From Strongylocentrotus purpuratus (Eukaryota > Echinodermata > Echinoidea > Camarodonta > Strongylocentrotidae), in the NCBI RefSeq assembly GCF_000002235.5, contig NW_022145613.1, positions 15,639,883 to 15,703,882 of the forward strand: a stretch of 64,000 bases of DNA, read 5' to 3'. The stretch's first letter is position 1; the number at the start of each line of letters is the position of its first letter. Below, piece by piece: positions 1 to 11,776 of the stretch. The notes under the pieces were generated by a model. That model searched no databases. It saw nothing but the letters and a program-made list of their open reading frames with translations, and was not told where the DNA came from. The position numbers were made by a program, and so were the translations under genes.

Positions 1-431
1 ATTCAGCATTTTAATTAAAGAGGTTTACCAAATGTTTAGGTACAAATAAATTCCATACAGACATTTAATACAATTGATAGGTAGATGAATCAATTACCAT
101 GAATGTACATTTGTCTATCTTTAAATTCAATGTGAGTGTTTCTTAATTCTACCGAAAACCATAATTTCTTTTCGGGACATTTCAGTAAGATCGTACACGT
201 TTATATTAATGTGTATGAGACTAAGTATTTATCATTTCAGCTGGTTGAACATTTCAAATATCACACGATCTATACTCTTGTTAACTTTGCTCTGATACTC
301 CTAGTGTCACAGTCTGTACTTCCTTTCGTTGGAATTCCTTTATGAATTAATTAATGAAACTATCATGTTTGTTCTCAAGTAACTATAAATTGACAAGTAA
401 ACAAACACACTAACAATCTTTATCTACATAC

Positions 432-3400
432 CTGCTGTCACAACCATTGGAGATGTCTGTTGGGTGTACTACAAAGGAAATTGAAACAATTGAAATACAT
501 GTAGGATGAAAAACAAATAATGAAATTGACCCTATCTAATTTTGTATAGTTGACAATACATTTGATCAACTAATACGCTGTTGGACAGCATTATTCTGGC
601 TACACCTGCCGCTGAAGCGATTATCGTGTGATCATGGCAAGGAATACATTCTATCAGGTACATATTAATTAGTAAAAAATGTTTATTTGTGTCTTGCCAC
701 ATGCCATTGGTACCATGTAGGGTCGCTCATATCAATTCGCAAATGATGTCTTTTGGTAGTATTAAATGTCTGGTGTGCCATGCAAGGGGCTCGAACCCGC
801 GACCTTTGTGGGTTCGTAGCTCCAGTGAAGACATACTTCTTGACTGCTATACTCAATCATATTATACTGGAAATGGTACCCCCAAAAAGTACTTAGACAT
901 TTTCTTTTACCTATATCTACTCTTTAAAATAAGGTCTTATTTCACCGTCTAGTCAAATGGGGGTCTGCACACAGTTTTGGACGTGACGGGTATGAAGATT
1001 ATGGTATTGACTGAAGAAAACAATTCCGCTGAAATATGCTAACTAGCAGAAGAAATCCCTGCCATCCAAAGACATATTTGTAACGAGCAGAGAGAAATAG
1101 CAATTAGAAATAGTAATTGGTATACAGACGTTTATCAAACTTCAAAATGTCAAGATTTTTTTTTTTAAATGAATAAATAATTATAGGCATTTATATAGCG
1201 CCTTCTATCTAGACAAGTTTATTCCGAGGCGCACAAGAAAAATTGAAAGATTAAAATAGTTTAAACGAGTGTCATAGTGCCAAGTACAGGTATTGTTAAA
1301 AAAAGATGAGATTTCAGCTTAGATTTAAAGGTCTCTAAGAAGTTATGATTCTTAGATTTAATGGTAAATTATTCCATAGAGAAGGTACTGCAGCTGAAAA
1401 TCATAAGAAGATGATGGTGTGATGATCTTAGACTACGAGCTGGTGTATAAGACATAACAATATTTTGTAAATAGTTTGGTGCCACTCCATTTACAACCTT
1501 CCAATGTGAGGAAGTGGATTTTGAATTCGAAGCGCTTGCGGATTGGCAACCAGTGCAGCTTTTTGAGAACAGGAGAAATGTGATCATATTTAGATATTTA
1601 GATTGTGTGAAGTAATTTTGAAAAGAATAGCATGCCACCTTGACCTTCGCTCACGATTGATTTGTTCTTCCCGGGGAGCGTCTCTTTAAACCAAAAGAGT
1701 GGAATCCGCTCCAAGTATACGTGGTTGAATTACTCTTTAGACAATGGATTCGAAGGAAAGGAAAAAATAATGCTACTCTTCACAAAATTGGCTGTCCAAT
1801 CCTGTCTATCTAGGTGGGGGTTCAACAAATACTCACCAGAGTGGTGGCGGTTTGTGAAGACGAGTTGCAACAGGCCATGCCACCACAGCAGTAAGCTGAA
1901 GCCACAATGGCTACAATCATCTCGATCAGGCCAAGGATGGCCAACAGAGAGTCCGATGCGATGCCTCCCGCCTGTTTATCATTCATTCATTTATTCATGC
2001 ATTTCTAATTATCTATCTTTTCGTTCATTCATTCATTCATGATATATATTCATATATAAATAACGTAAATAACTTTTTTTTGTGTGTAATTCATTCATTC
2101 GTGTACTGTAACATTCATTCAGAATAAAAACATGATCAGCAAAGCTGTTTTTGCATCATGGTCCTTATTAAAACATACCGATTTAAAAAACAGTTGAAAC
2201 ACAAGAAATTTAAGAAAATCTATAAATGCACATTAGAACAGAAAAAATACAATAGCCTATTGAAATCATAATAAACCTACTCTAGATTATAATACTGAAA
2301 AGTAAAGACAAGTATGAAAGAAACGATTAAAACCCGGACAATGACAAACGACTGTTAATTGTGACAATTTTTATAATGAGTGTACTTTTTCAACATATTG
2401 ATTATATATATTGATAAGTCATCTGAACTTTTCAACTAGTGGTTACCATTTATTCTGCAATCTACACAAATCTGTCCGACCGGACAAATACGTATTCTGT
2501 TAAAAACATTGTTATCATTTTGAAACTTTAATTTTCCCTTTGTTTTAAACAGTGAATAAAGATCAGATCAATCAGTGAATTATAGGTAGAATAAATTCTA
2601 TGAAATATTCATTATTAGGCAAACCAGCTAATATTTATCTGGTAAAGCTTTTCCAAACAAATTCAAAATAAATTCTTCGCGTGTGACTTCTGATCAGAAC
2701 AAAATTCTGATCTGAACAAAATTCATAGCAAAGTTTGCAAGGCTAAATTTCTGGATCGGTGTTTAACAATCATAGGGATATCTCAACGGGAAAATATAAT
2801 AGATCAAACTGTCGGTGACCATTCAACTTTTACTATTAGCAACACTGTGTTTAAGCTTTGAACAATACGGGCTCATGCACAATTTCATCTTCGAGAGTTC
2901 CGTACTGGTCATCCAATTTTGTTGAAGAAAAAACTGTTACAAGTAGCAGTTATCTTAAGCATTGAATAAGTAGTAAAAAAAAAAACCGTTGTCAGTTTGT
3001 AGATTATGAGTTGTGGGAATCGTCGAAATCAAAACAATACGACTAAAAAGCAGACAAAATGAAAAGTATTCTACACTGATGGGATACCAGGCACTTGAAA
3101 CATTTCATCTAAATTATCATAGAGATAGATCAATAATTTTCTGAAAGGATATTAACTATATCTATCAAGAATAAACCCTAGTAACAGTCATTTCATGGAA
3201 GGGGGTACGGGAAATGCATTCCAACTTTCTGGGCAACATGCAGTGTGTATACATACCACTATTCCGTTTTGAATGTAGCTATTGTAGAGATAGCCACTGG
3301 CTGCTGCCCCAATGGCACCAATAATCATTTGGCTAAAGGCAACAATTGCCGTGATGATACACATCGTAAGATAGCCGGTGATCTAAGAAAACAATGTTTT

Positions 3401-5865
3401 TAACAATAATTCTTCTTGAAAAAAACAACAACAGAAAAACGAATGAATAAGGTATATATTAGCGGATACATTATTCCATGGTTGTGACATATGTAGTTGC
3501 TTATTGTTGAGTGACACTATTATTTCCTCAGCTAAACTGGGTTGTATTGGCATTGGAACAAATTAAATATGTCGGTTGGCTTTAGTGCGCGCGCGTGAGC
3601 GTGTGTATGTGTTTGTGCAGTGTGTGTGTGCTTTAGATGTATACATATGTGAGCCCTCGAATTTAAAGAGAAGGTTGAGTTATGGGAAGAGGTAAAAAAT
3701 AATTTGTGAGCGTTACTCATTTTTATTATGCAAGTGTGGGAGAACATCAGATAAGACATGTTCCCTGAAAAGCATGGCTCTTCAAATGCCTTCATATTCT
3801 AAATATGCACTTAACATCGTAAAAATCGGGGGCCGGCGTTTTACGCCACGTGTTCGTGTAGTCCCATATACATCTTTCTGTGTACAGTGTTTGTAACTTT
3901 ACCAAGTCTTGGTCAAATTTCTTACCATTTTGATGATTCCAGAACCTTGCAATACACACAAATTCTTATATGCTAGATGATCAACCTTTTCTGGTCGGTT
4001 CCACACCGTTTCTTTCACAATGCAATCGCATGACCAGAACTCAGCTTCATCTTTAAACACAAAAATCGCGTATAAAAAGAAGTGATGGGTAATGATTACA
4101 TATTTCTAAATGAAACTAAACAAGGAATACAGCATTTTACATACCACGCAAGTGTTCTTCTGCTTCGAACATATTCCTAAGATTCCGGTAGGAATGTAGA
4201 ACTAGGGGAGGAAAATAAATAAGAGCAATTGAAACCAAAATTACAAAATTAAACAATTTATTGATATATCTCCATGTATTCAAAGCAACCTTACGTTTTT
4301 TCTCTGATAGATATGCTCTGAATTAAAAAAACGGTATTATTGACAGTAAAGAGATTTAGGTGGCCTCTTTTATTTTCTTGTTGATGTTCATTAAAGGGAT
4401 TGGGTAACCTTGTCTCAGATTCTGAAACAAAATCCTGGATTTAGCTCATGCTGCAATCATAATTATAAACCTTTAGGTCAGTAAGGAACCCCATGACTAT
4501 TAAATACAAGCTGATCGCCAATCTGATTATCAAGATATTTATGATTGGAAATCGAAATCGAATTTTGCGTTTACCTAACGGTTTTCACAACACTACAATC
4601 TATTGGGGGAAATGAGTATGGTTAAAAACGGTCACTCAAAGATATTTACTTTTTTGATGCACTTCTTGATCATTTTGAAGCGCAATCTTTTAGGGCTTCA
4701 ATATTACACCATATCACAGACACTGATAGCACGTAGGGCCGTGCATCTCAGATTTAACATTGTTAAACGATGCCTTGGTACTATGTCCCATTTGCAGGCC
4801 AAAAAATGAACAGATTAAATTATAACGGCATTTGAAAGATAATACTAATTTAGAGCTTTCCTTAAAAAAAAAAGGGGGGGGGTTGAAAATGTCTTAAAGT
4901 GGGGGAAAAACAACATTGTTGCCTAATCGACTTTAAGAGCTATAGAGCCAGAAAGTAATAGTCTGATTCTCAGACCATTGTACCGAATGGTCGTACGTTT
5001 TATGCTACGCAAAGATTTTCAATTTTTTTTTTGTCTTTTTGTCTTTTTTCGGTAATGTATTTGAAATATTTTCAGAAAATATAAAATATATACAAATTTG
5101 CACGATGGCACTATAATATAACAAATCTTTGGTAACAATTTTAAATTTCATTTTCAGACTTACATTTTTTGTATTGATTTAATTTTCAATCTGTTTCAAT
5201 ATTGATTATTTCAGTTTAAACGACTTAAATTTATATTCCTTAAATTCTATTATAAACGACTGATGTGGAAGACTAGTTAATGCACCCTTTTGAGAAAAGC
5301 CTTCCCCTCCCTCTTCCCGAAAGGAAAGCGAGGAGGGGGGGGGGGGGGGGGTGGTGGTGGCTTTTTTAAAGGGTTCGCACCCTTTCGGCATAAGCCTTTG
5401 TATACGCACTGTTTATCTTATAGTAATCATGCGTGGTAGTGGGATTATGCAATGATGTTCGCACATTTGACAGGTAGATGAGCGGGACTATCAAAATTGC
5501 CTTTGGTTGATTTCCAAGTCATTGCGAAAGTGTTAATTGTGTATGGAACAATAATATTGCATACCCCCGAAGAAAAAAAAATAATAATGGCAACTTACAA
5601 GAACACTGGCCCAAATTCCCATACCGATAACGCCTACTGAAAATGGAAGAACCAACTCGGCAATGGCGACGACGATGCTCCCGATGCCGAGGGAGAGCTG
5701 CAGTCCACCGGTCACTCTCCCAGCAGTTCCGTTAAACTTCTGCGACACGCCACTCGATGAGTTAGGGTTCTGCACCGTATTGGCATAGCTGACTGGAGCA
5801 GCCTGGTTGACGTAGACAGTCTGGCCCGGGACTCCGGGCTGGGTAGGATAGGACGTGGCCTGCAT
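432..5865 (-). CDS. MS4A/CD20-like four-span membrane protein, gene A (3' end off window)
   Basis: Five spliced exons are visible, all with GT-AG borders: 5599-5865 (89 codons from the ATG), 4145-4201, 3257-3382, 1837-1971 and 432-468. The first exon has an N-terminal Q/P/Y/N-rich stretch and TM1 (LSLGIGSIVVAIAEL). The 57-nt exon (FYIPTGILGI...QKNTC) is TM2, the next (GYLTMCIITA) TM3, and the 135-nt exon (LLAILGLIEM...CCGGMACC) TM4 followed by clustered cysteines that could be palmitoylated. The short TM loops, the G-x-L-Q start of TM1 and the K-N-T-C end of TM2 fit the MS4A/CD20 family; the family call is from pattern memory. Exons join in phases 0,0,0,0,1. The ATG at 5863-5865 lies in an exon opened by a good acceptor (5880 area), so a further 5' exon probably exists. 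The tail exon is beyond base 1. The frame is intact, with high similarity to gene B. Confidence 0.82.
690..860 (-). repeat. Interspersed repeat with tRNA-like B box, intron 4 of gene A
   Basis: On the minus strand a B-box-like stretch (GGGTTCGAGCC) sits in a conserved repeat also found at 33230-33360 in gene B and 58540-58650 in gene C. No full cloverleaf or convincing A box is visible, so a tRNA-derived SINE remnant is the best guess. Its presence in all three genes puts the insertion before the gene duplications. Confidence 0.35.
1150..1600 (-). mobile_element. CR1/L2-type LINE 3' fragment in intron 4 of gene A
   Basis: Minus-strand translation gives the typical C-terminal end of LINE ORF2 (VNGVAPNYLQ, ARSLRSSHH). 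On the genomic strand its 3' side shows the short 'tttatatagcgcc' tail common in marine invertebrate LINEs. The piece is truncated and part of the C-terminal segment (the stretch that codes DERAFSAAAHS in gene B) is deleted. Gene C lacks it at the same intron position. Confidence 0.65.
1975..2110. repeat. ATTC-type tetranucleotide tract, intron 3 of gene A
   Basis: Degenerate ATTC/ATTT repeats directly follow the splice acceptor side of the TM4 exon. Related tracts follow the same exon in gene B (34610-34720) and, behind a MITE, in gene C (59780-59910). Confidence 0.6.
3667..4052. mobile_element. TTAA-flanked MITE in intron 2 of gene A
   Basis: A 386-bp insert is flanked by TTAA at 3663-3666 and 4053-4056, with imperfect inverted ends (AGAGAAGGTTGAGTT against AGATGAAGCTGAGTT). 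Gene B has the uninterrupted site with one TTAA at 36171-36174, and gene C is also empty. TTAA duplication is the piggyBac signature. It carries no coding sequence. Its right part resembles the elements at 37609 and 59383. Confidence 0.75.
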
Positions 5866-5937
5866 ATCAGAGTTAACTTGCTGTGTAGGGTAAGAAGGTT
5901 TTGTAAAAACTGTACGTGAGTTTTGAAGACCAAAATA

Positions 5938-6290
5938 GCAGTGGCGGATCCAAGGGGGGCCGAAACGGCCGCGGCCCCCCCCCCCCCTATTGGCGGCGCC
6001 AAAAAAAAAAAGGAAGGAAAAAAAGGAGGAAAAGAAGAAGAAAAAGAATGAGAAGAGAAGAGAAAAGAGAAGAAAAGAAAAGAAAGAAAGAGAGAGAGAC
6101 AGATAAAGAGAAAAGAGAAAGAAGAGAGCTAAAAGCCGGGTGAGAAAGGAAGAAAGACAAGGAAATGACATTTTGTGACAGTAACGACGAAAACGAGAAA
6201 AAAACTTGGGGGGGGGGGGGGGGTATGTGCGTGTGAAATGCGCGCGCATGCAGGGGGGGGGGCTAATTTTTAGGTTGTGCAAAACTGAGT
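5938..6290. mobile_element. hAT-like terminal fragment upstream of gene A
   Basis: Begins CAGTGGCGGATCC followed by G/C runs, the pattern of the other hAT-like ends in the window, then a purine-rich tract. The right end is not defined and no target duplication could be matched. Long minus-strand reading frames here are low-complexity and not genes. Confidence 0.4.
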
Positions 6291-6349
6291 CGGAATTCAG
6301 CTTATTTTCAAAAAAATATAAGCATGCTTCTTTATTTTAAGACGTAGTG

Positions 6350-6995
6350 CCTAAAAAGGTTAGTAAAAAAATATGGTGATCAGAACATTTTGGGTTATTC
6401 CAGAAGTCTTGGGAGCCTTTATTGAAGAGGGGGCCAGCCATATACGTCAATGGCAGTGACGGTAACGATAGATGAGGGAATAAGGAGGAAGGGGTGCACA
6501 TAATTGAGAACTGCAAGCGTATTGTGGATGACCATCTTATCATTTTAGGTTGTGCAATCTGGATCAGACTCCAGCATAATATATTTATTAAAAAAGGGTT
6601 CATGTAAAAGCACTCATGATATATCTTTTTGTCTTCATTGGAGAACAAATTTCAAAGTTAAAGGTAATACAAAGTTTTGTATTACCTAAAAATGTTAGTA
6701 AAAAATATGGTGATCAGAACATTTTGGGTTATTCCAGAAGTCTTGGGAGCCTTTATTGAAGAGGGGGCCGGCCATATACGTCAATGGCAGTGACGGTAAC
6801 GATAGATGAGGGAATAAGGAGGAAGGGTTGCACATAATTGAGAACTGCAAGCGTATTGTGGATGACCATCTTATCATTTTAGGTTGTGCAATCTGGATCA
6901 GAATCCAGCATAATATATTTATTAAAAAAGGGTTCATGTAAAAGCACTCATGATATATCTTTTTGTCTTCATTGGAGAACAAATTTCAAAGTTAA
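6350..6995. repeat. Tandem duplication, about 335-bp unit, two copies
   Basis: 6350-6684 and 6685-7010 are near-identical head-to-tail copies (shared words include GGTGATCAGAACATTTTGGG). The first copy ends in a 26-bp perfect palindrome built on the end of the adjacent TTAA element, so the duplication may have begun at that end. Confidence 0.7.
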
Positions 6996-7506
6996 AGGTA
7001 ATACAAAGTTTTGGTATTGGATCATGAATTTGGTTCAAATGAACATATTGGAAGCATATATGCGATCCTACAATATTCAATGTTCGTTGTCGTGGTTAAA
7101 ATCTAAGTCTAAATGTTATGAAATTGTAAATAATAAACTCTTTATGTTGTATAGCTCCCTCTCAAGGTCAAGATATTAATTAAGCTTTAAAACAATGTTT
7201 CTTGTCTAAAATCGACCAATTAGCTATTCCCGTTTGGAAATTACAACTACCTATAAACAACTACATATTCGCATGGTCGCAACTACCATTGTACGGACGT
7301 AGGCGCAATTTGAAATTTATCAAAATTTACCGGGAGCATCGGTAAATTTTTATATTCAATTTTTCTCAAAAGCAGAAGTGTTTTAGGGGCTAAATTTTCT
7401 AGTGCTTATTCTACATCCACAGAGGCATCTAAACATATTAACATTGTAAAGAATCACTATCCACCCAATTTTCAAAATTTCCCAAAACTTTGTATTACCG
7501 GTACCT
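6996..7506. mobile_element. TTAA-flanked MITE
   Basis: A 511-bp segment bounded by TTAA (6992-6995 and 7507-7510). The left end AGGTAATACAAAGTTTTGG is mirrored at the right by AGGTACCGGTAATACAAAG, the latter with a 4-bp extra block. No coding potential. Confidence 0.6.
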
Positions 7507-7549
7507 TTAAAGTGACGGTGACGTGGCGTGAGCCTGCCCCCTTTCCAAA

Positions 7550-7710
7550 TCCTGCATGTGCCCGCTGGTAGTTACCGGTACGGTGCTTCTAATATGACCT
7601 TGTCGGTATTGGGATCTTGAATTAATTAAATAACGGTCTGTGCAATTTTCAAATCCCCCCCCCCCCAACCCCGCTATTGGAAAATCCTTGATACGCGCCT
7701 GGATAAATGG
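7550..7710. repeat. Dispersed repeat with hAT-like end, copy 1
   Basis: Matches 10705-10850 in the same orientation (shared ACCGGTACGGTGCTT, AATAACGGTCTG, then a C-run and CTATTGGAAAATCC). Ends in GATACGCGCCTGG, like the CAGGCGCG ends seen elsewhere. Confidence 0.5.
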
Positions 7711-7719
7711 TTTCCTGTG

Positions 7720-8455
7720 CTATAATATGTCAACTACCATTACATTAAAAATAAATTTTAAGCATCATAAACAAGTTCGTATTTGGAAAATCTACCCTCT
7801 AAAAACCCTTAAATGGCCTACGCACACGGTAAAAGAATGTACATGTACCATATAGGGCACTTTCCTGAGAGATAATAGCAGCAGCCCTATACGATTTCGA
7901 ACGTGGGGGGGGGGGGGGGGGGCTCTCTCGCTGGTATTAAATCTTGGATCTATTGCGTGTGATGTACATGTATGTATGCCTAGGCCTACAGTGTGGATTT
8001 TTTCGTTAATACAACAATATTTGTATAAAAGAGAACGCTCCATCTGTTGGTTATTGAATTTTCAGTACAATTAAATTGCCACCTTACTGTCTGTTTACGA
8101 TATCACTGAACAATAGGGTACACCACTTTACCACGCCACAGAAGTGTCAAGTTTGTTAATACTGATGCATATTTTTCCATAATAACGTTTCTATCTAATT
8201 TACTCTAAGAGAGTATATTAATGCTGATTAAAACAATTGAAATACAAAATCCTTGAAATTTACATTTTTAATACGTCCGCAGTTTCATAAAAATAAGATG
8301 GTTCTAAATTTTGCAGGAATTGAAGGTTGAAAGATTATTTTGAAAGTAAGTATGAAAATCGAAGACAAAAAAGAAATCCAAAGCCAGGGAAATACATTTA
8401 TTTCCTAGATACTTTTAGTTGCTGTTATCCCTTTTCGATGATTGCGAATGTGGAA
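7720..8455. other. Intergenic, no gene seen
   Basis: AT-rich sequence with one long G-run near 7904-7922. I see no coding exon or clear element ends. Confidence 0.5.
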
Positions 8456-8459
8456 AAAT

Positions 8460-8534
8460 GACTCCGCCGGGAATCGAACAAGGGTTACTGGCTATTAGAA
8501 CGCCAATGTCTTGACCACTGGACCAAGGAAACGG
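8460..8534 (-). pseudogene. tRNA-like sequence, probably tRNA-derived repeat
   Basis: The minus strand has an A-box-like TGGTCCAGTGG, an anticodon-arm-like stem around TTCTAAT (TCT, arginine-like) and a B-box-like TGTTCGATTCC. The acceptor stem does not pair and the T stem has mismatches, so a working tRNA is unlikely. A SINE head or tRNA pseudogene fits better. Confidence 0.4.
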
Positions 8535-8659
8535 GCCAGAATATAACAGGAATAAATACATTTAAATTCATATTTCAAATTATAATTGCGATATATAATT
8601 ACGGAAGCACTTGTACAGTAAAATGAAATCTTAACGATTGTAGAAATCAAATTTACACT

Positions 8660-8940
8660 TTATCAGCACAATCATATGAATATCATGATACAAAGGAGAT
8701 ATGATCGACATGATTGATATTACATAACATAATATGATCATGATGTAAATATGATATCTTTATGTTATTGCATTCATGTGATATCACCTGACTTAACATT
8801 GCACGAAATGATAACAAAATATTTATTTTAAGATACGATATCATGTGATGCAAGAATATAATGTTTTTTATGAAAAGAAACGATGTGATATAGTATTGAT
8901 GTGACAAGGTATGATTATGATAAAAAAAAAAAAAAAAAAA
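8660..8940. repeat. AT-rich ATGATAT-type degenerate repeat
   Basis: Recurring ATGATAT/ATCATGAT words ending in an 18-base A-run; no gene. Confidence 0.4.
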
Positions 8941-8961
8941 TGTTATTACTATGAGAATATA

Positions 8962-9440
8962 AACTGTCGCTCATAACGTGGGAATATTTAATTTTTACCC
9001 CAATTTATGGAATTATTTTGACAATGATTTATTCCTAATAGATCTAGATAATAGTATACATTCTCAGATATTATTGAATAATGGTTTGCCAGTGTTTGTT
9101 TTGCGTGACTGCTAAAGCATGCGTATGCTAAAATGCTTATCACATACGCCCTTAAGTCATAAATGACAGTAATGAGGATTAGTGTCCCACAAAAGGGCAC
9201 TAATATGGCACATCGACACGGTTTCGATCCTGTGGCCTCACAGTTACGAGGCCATTGCTTTGCCACTGAACCATGACTGTACGCAGCGGGGGCTAGGGTA
9301 GGGGGCAGTTCCCACAAATACAAAAAAATTAAGAAAATGCAATAAATTATCAATAATTCATTGCATTTTACCCCGGTCCCCAACATGAAAAAATCCTCTG
9401 TACGGCCATACATTATGGCTCAAGGCATGGGCACATGTCA
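8962..9440. mobile_element. Half copy of the hairpin element (tRNA-like inside)
   Basis: Starts ACTGTCGCTCATAA, matching one arm of the 933-bp hairpin at 29239-30171, and runs through the arm and the loop. At 9210-9281 (minus) it holds a tRNA-like stretch: TGGTTCAGTGG (A box), a strong stem TGGCCTC/GAGGCCA, and GGATCGAAACC (B box). Confidence 0.6.
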
Positions 9441-9970
9441 GGGCCCGAGGAACGGCGGGGCTTGGGGGCTCAAGCCAACCCCTCACTAGAAAAAAGTATT
9501 TGTAAGATATTAAAATAGAAAGAAAGGAAGAAAGAAAAATTGTGACCTGCCAGTGCTACAAAATTAATAAGGTTTCAAAATATGCCCATCTGACCGTATT
9601 TAAATCATCTGACCAAAATTAAATGCCTAAAACCCTGAGCTTCATGGGGCTCAGTCCCCTGGACCCCGGGCTAATTAGTGATAAGGTATAAATAAGGTAT
9701 CAAAATATTATGCTCATCTGACCGTAATTAAATTCCTAAACTGAACTCCTGAGCTTCCGAGAGGTTTGCCCCTTGACCCCCCGCTGGGGCTTTTTTCCCT
9801 GGACCCCAAGCCAATTTACGCTTCACTCGCTTCTCTCGCTACGCTCTACCTGGTCGTAAATACTTTAGCCCCTCCCCCACCAACTTTGAAAAAGTTCTGC
9901 GGGGCCTGCATGTTTAACAGTGGTGGTGATGCGGATTTGTAAAAAATATTTATATTGTATTCATATAAAT
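9440..9970. other. Interspersed repeat DNA, no gene seen
   Basis: Contains two partial repeats of an about 120-bp unit (words 'gctcatctgaccgta' and 'cctgagctt') and a 'cactcgcttctctcgctacgct' type GC-rich patch; no coding signal. Confidence 0.4.
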
Positions 9971-9974
9971 ACGG

Positions 9975-10345
9975 AGTAAAATGAGCACGTTGTTATTTGT
10001 AAGCAAACGAGAGTGATAAAGTAATACAAACATGTAAACATATAAAGAAAGTGTTTAATATATTATGAAAGTCATAAAACACATATAGAGCGCCACAAGT
10101 TAATTGTTCTTGATTTCCAAATAAATGGAAGTTTTCATTGCAATAATAGTTATAGCAAATAACTCAGCATGACGAGCACGTTGGCATTTTATAAGCGAAC
10201 AAGAGTGATGAAGTAATTCTTGAATATAAATATGTAAAGATATAAAGAAAGTGTTAAATATATTTTGACAGTCTTGAAACACAGATATAACACCACAAGA
10301 GTTAAATTGTTCTGGATTTCCCCCAAAATGGAAGCTCTCATGTAA
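9975..10345. repeat. Tandem duplication, about 190-bp unit, two diverged copies
   Basis: Two head-to-tail copies start at ATGAGCACGTTGTTATTTG (about 9980) and ATGACGAGCACGTTGGCAT (about 10168), and share AAGAAAGTGTT and a CACAAG...AATTGTTCT segment. Confidence 0.6.
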
Positions 10346-10349
10346 TCAT

Positions 10350-10700
10350 GGTTGCAGCCAGAGCTGTTTCTTTATTTACTCCACAGGCATTCAAATTGCA
10401 TTTTTGCAGTTAATGCGGGGTACAGCCTCTCTTTCCCCGCAAATTTAAAAATTACAACCTGACCGAATATGCATTTTTTTTAAATGTCTTATCTCGCGTA
10501 TTTTGGGGATAAATAACACTTTCACAACATACATATGCTCAATTGTTCGCTCGCTCGCTCGCTAAATTGTGAACCCAGAAAACTAATATTTTAGCAAGTG
10601 GATTCAGCCCCCCCCCCCCCCTGATGAAAATATTTTAAAAAAATGCTCGCACATAACTTAAACTTGGGGAATGTTGATATCGGACAAGAGAAAAAAAAGG
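10350..10700. other. Intergenic, no gene seen
   Basis: AT-rich, with a short 'tcgctcgctcgctcgct' tract and a C-run; nothing else recognised. Confidence 0.4.
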
Positions 10701-10704
10701 AAAA

Positions 10705-10850
10705 AAATTGTACCCGCTTGTATGTACCGGTACGGTGCTTTTAATATAACCTTGTCAGTATTGATAAGTCGAGTTGAAATAACGGTCTGCGCGATTTTCA
10801 AATATCCGCCCCCCCCCCTATTGGAAAATCCTGGATCCGCGCCTGAATAG
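10705..10850. repeat. Dispersed repeat with hAT-like end, copy 2
   Basis: Partner of 7550-7710, ending in GGATCCGCGCCTG. Reading frames of the GADPGF type across it are translation noise from the terminal repeat. Confidence 0.5.
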
Positions 10851-11269
10851 GGTCTAAAATACACTTAGGCCTATAGAATGAATACATTTGAGGACTTTGG
10901 GACAGTTGCCCTCCTGGACTATTACCTCCTCACACTGACAAGTGAGAAAGGAGGTGAGAATTCCAGAACGTTTAGGATTGTGTTGGGCTACTGGATATTC
11001 ACAATGTACAATATAATTTATTGGCCGAACTGGTTCATTGATTTAAAAATAACAACAGGCATTTGAAAAAGCAGCAATAGGCTGAAACAAATTTTATTCA
11101 CAAAAGATCAAAATTTACATCAGAATACAGTACATTAAAAGTTGGTTAGATAAAATAAAACAATATGCATAGTAATATACGAAGAAGGAATAACATTGCA
11201 CACAAATAAAATCAACACCGAAATGGAAAGAGACCGGGAAATGCAAAGGACAGACGACATAAATCTTAA

Positions 11270-11772
11270 AGGGATAGTTGAGTTCTGTTTTCAGGCTGTA
11301 AATGCCTTCAAATTGCATGGTTATTGCTTTTATTCCTATCTATGACATTTCTAGTGCCCTTTTAGAACCTAAAAATGCTATGAAGGTAATTTTAGACCCC
11401 AAAATGTGCGAAATTTAGCCAATGCAATCATACCAATTCAGCTCTACTTTAAACAAAATATGGTGACCGTTAATTAATAAATTAATTTAATAATAACAAT
11501 ACATGGGCCGCTTGATTGTGCGTAATATAACCAACACGAAAAAGTCAACAAAAAGCCAACATCGGCATTTTTCAAATTCTCGAATATTTGTGGTGGTACA
11601 CAAATATTAGAAATGGTTATATTTATGGATATTTCCGCCAACTCTTAACCGATTTTGATCAAACAAAGATGATTTTGTCACAAATTGTTTGTCCTTTAAA
11701 ATTTAACATTAGTTTTACATTATCTCACAATTTTTTGTGTAGCGCCCTCTGCAACAGAACTCAAGTATCCCT
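11270..11772. mobile_element. TTAA-flanked MITE, copy 1 of the AGGGATAGTTGAG family
   Basis: A 503-bp element between TTAA at 11266-11269 and 11773-11776. The inverted ends are AGGGATAGTTGAGTTCTG and, reversed, AGGGATACTTGAGTTCTG. The same family is at 24414-24966 in the opposite orientation. No coding potential; piggyBac-type by target site. Confidence 0.8.
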
Positions 11773-11776
11773 TTAA

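Noticed and set aside
5533-6282. 249-codon minus-strand open frame
   Set aside because: Only its middle is the gene A exon; it runs past a clear donor on one side and through a purine-rich repeat and a hAT-like end on the other.
10658-10864. Open frame with GADPGFSNRGGGG
   Set aside because: A well-known kind of translation noise from hAT-type terminal repeats with G-runs.
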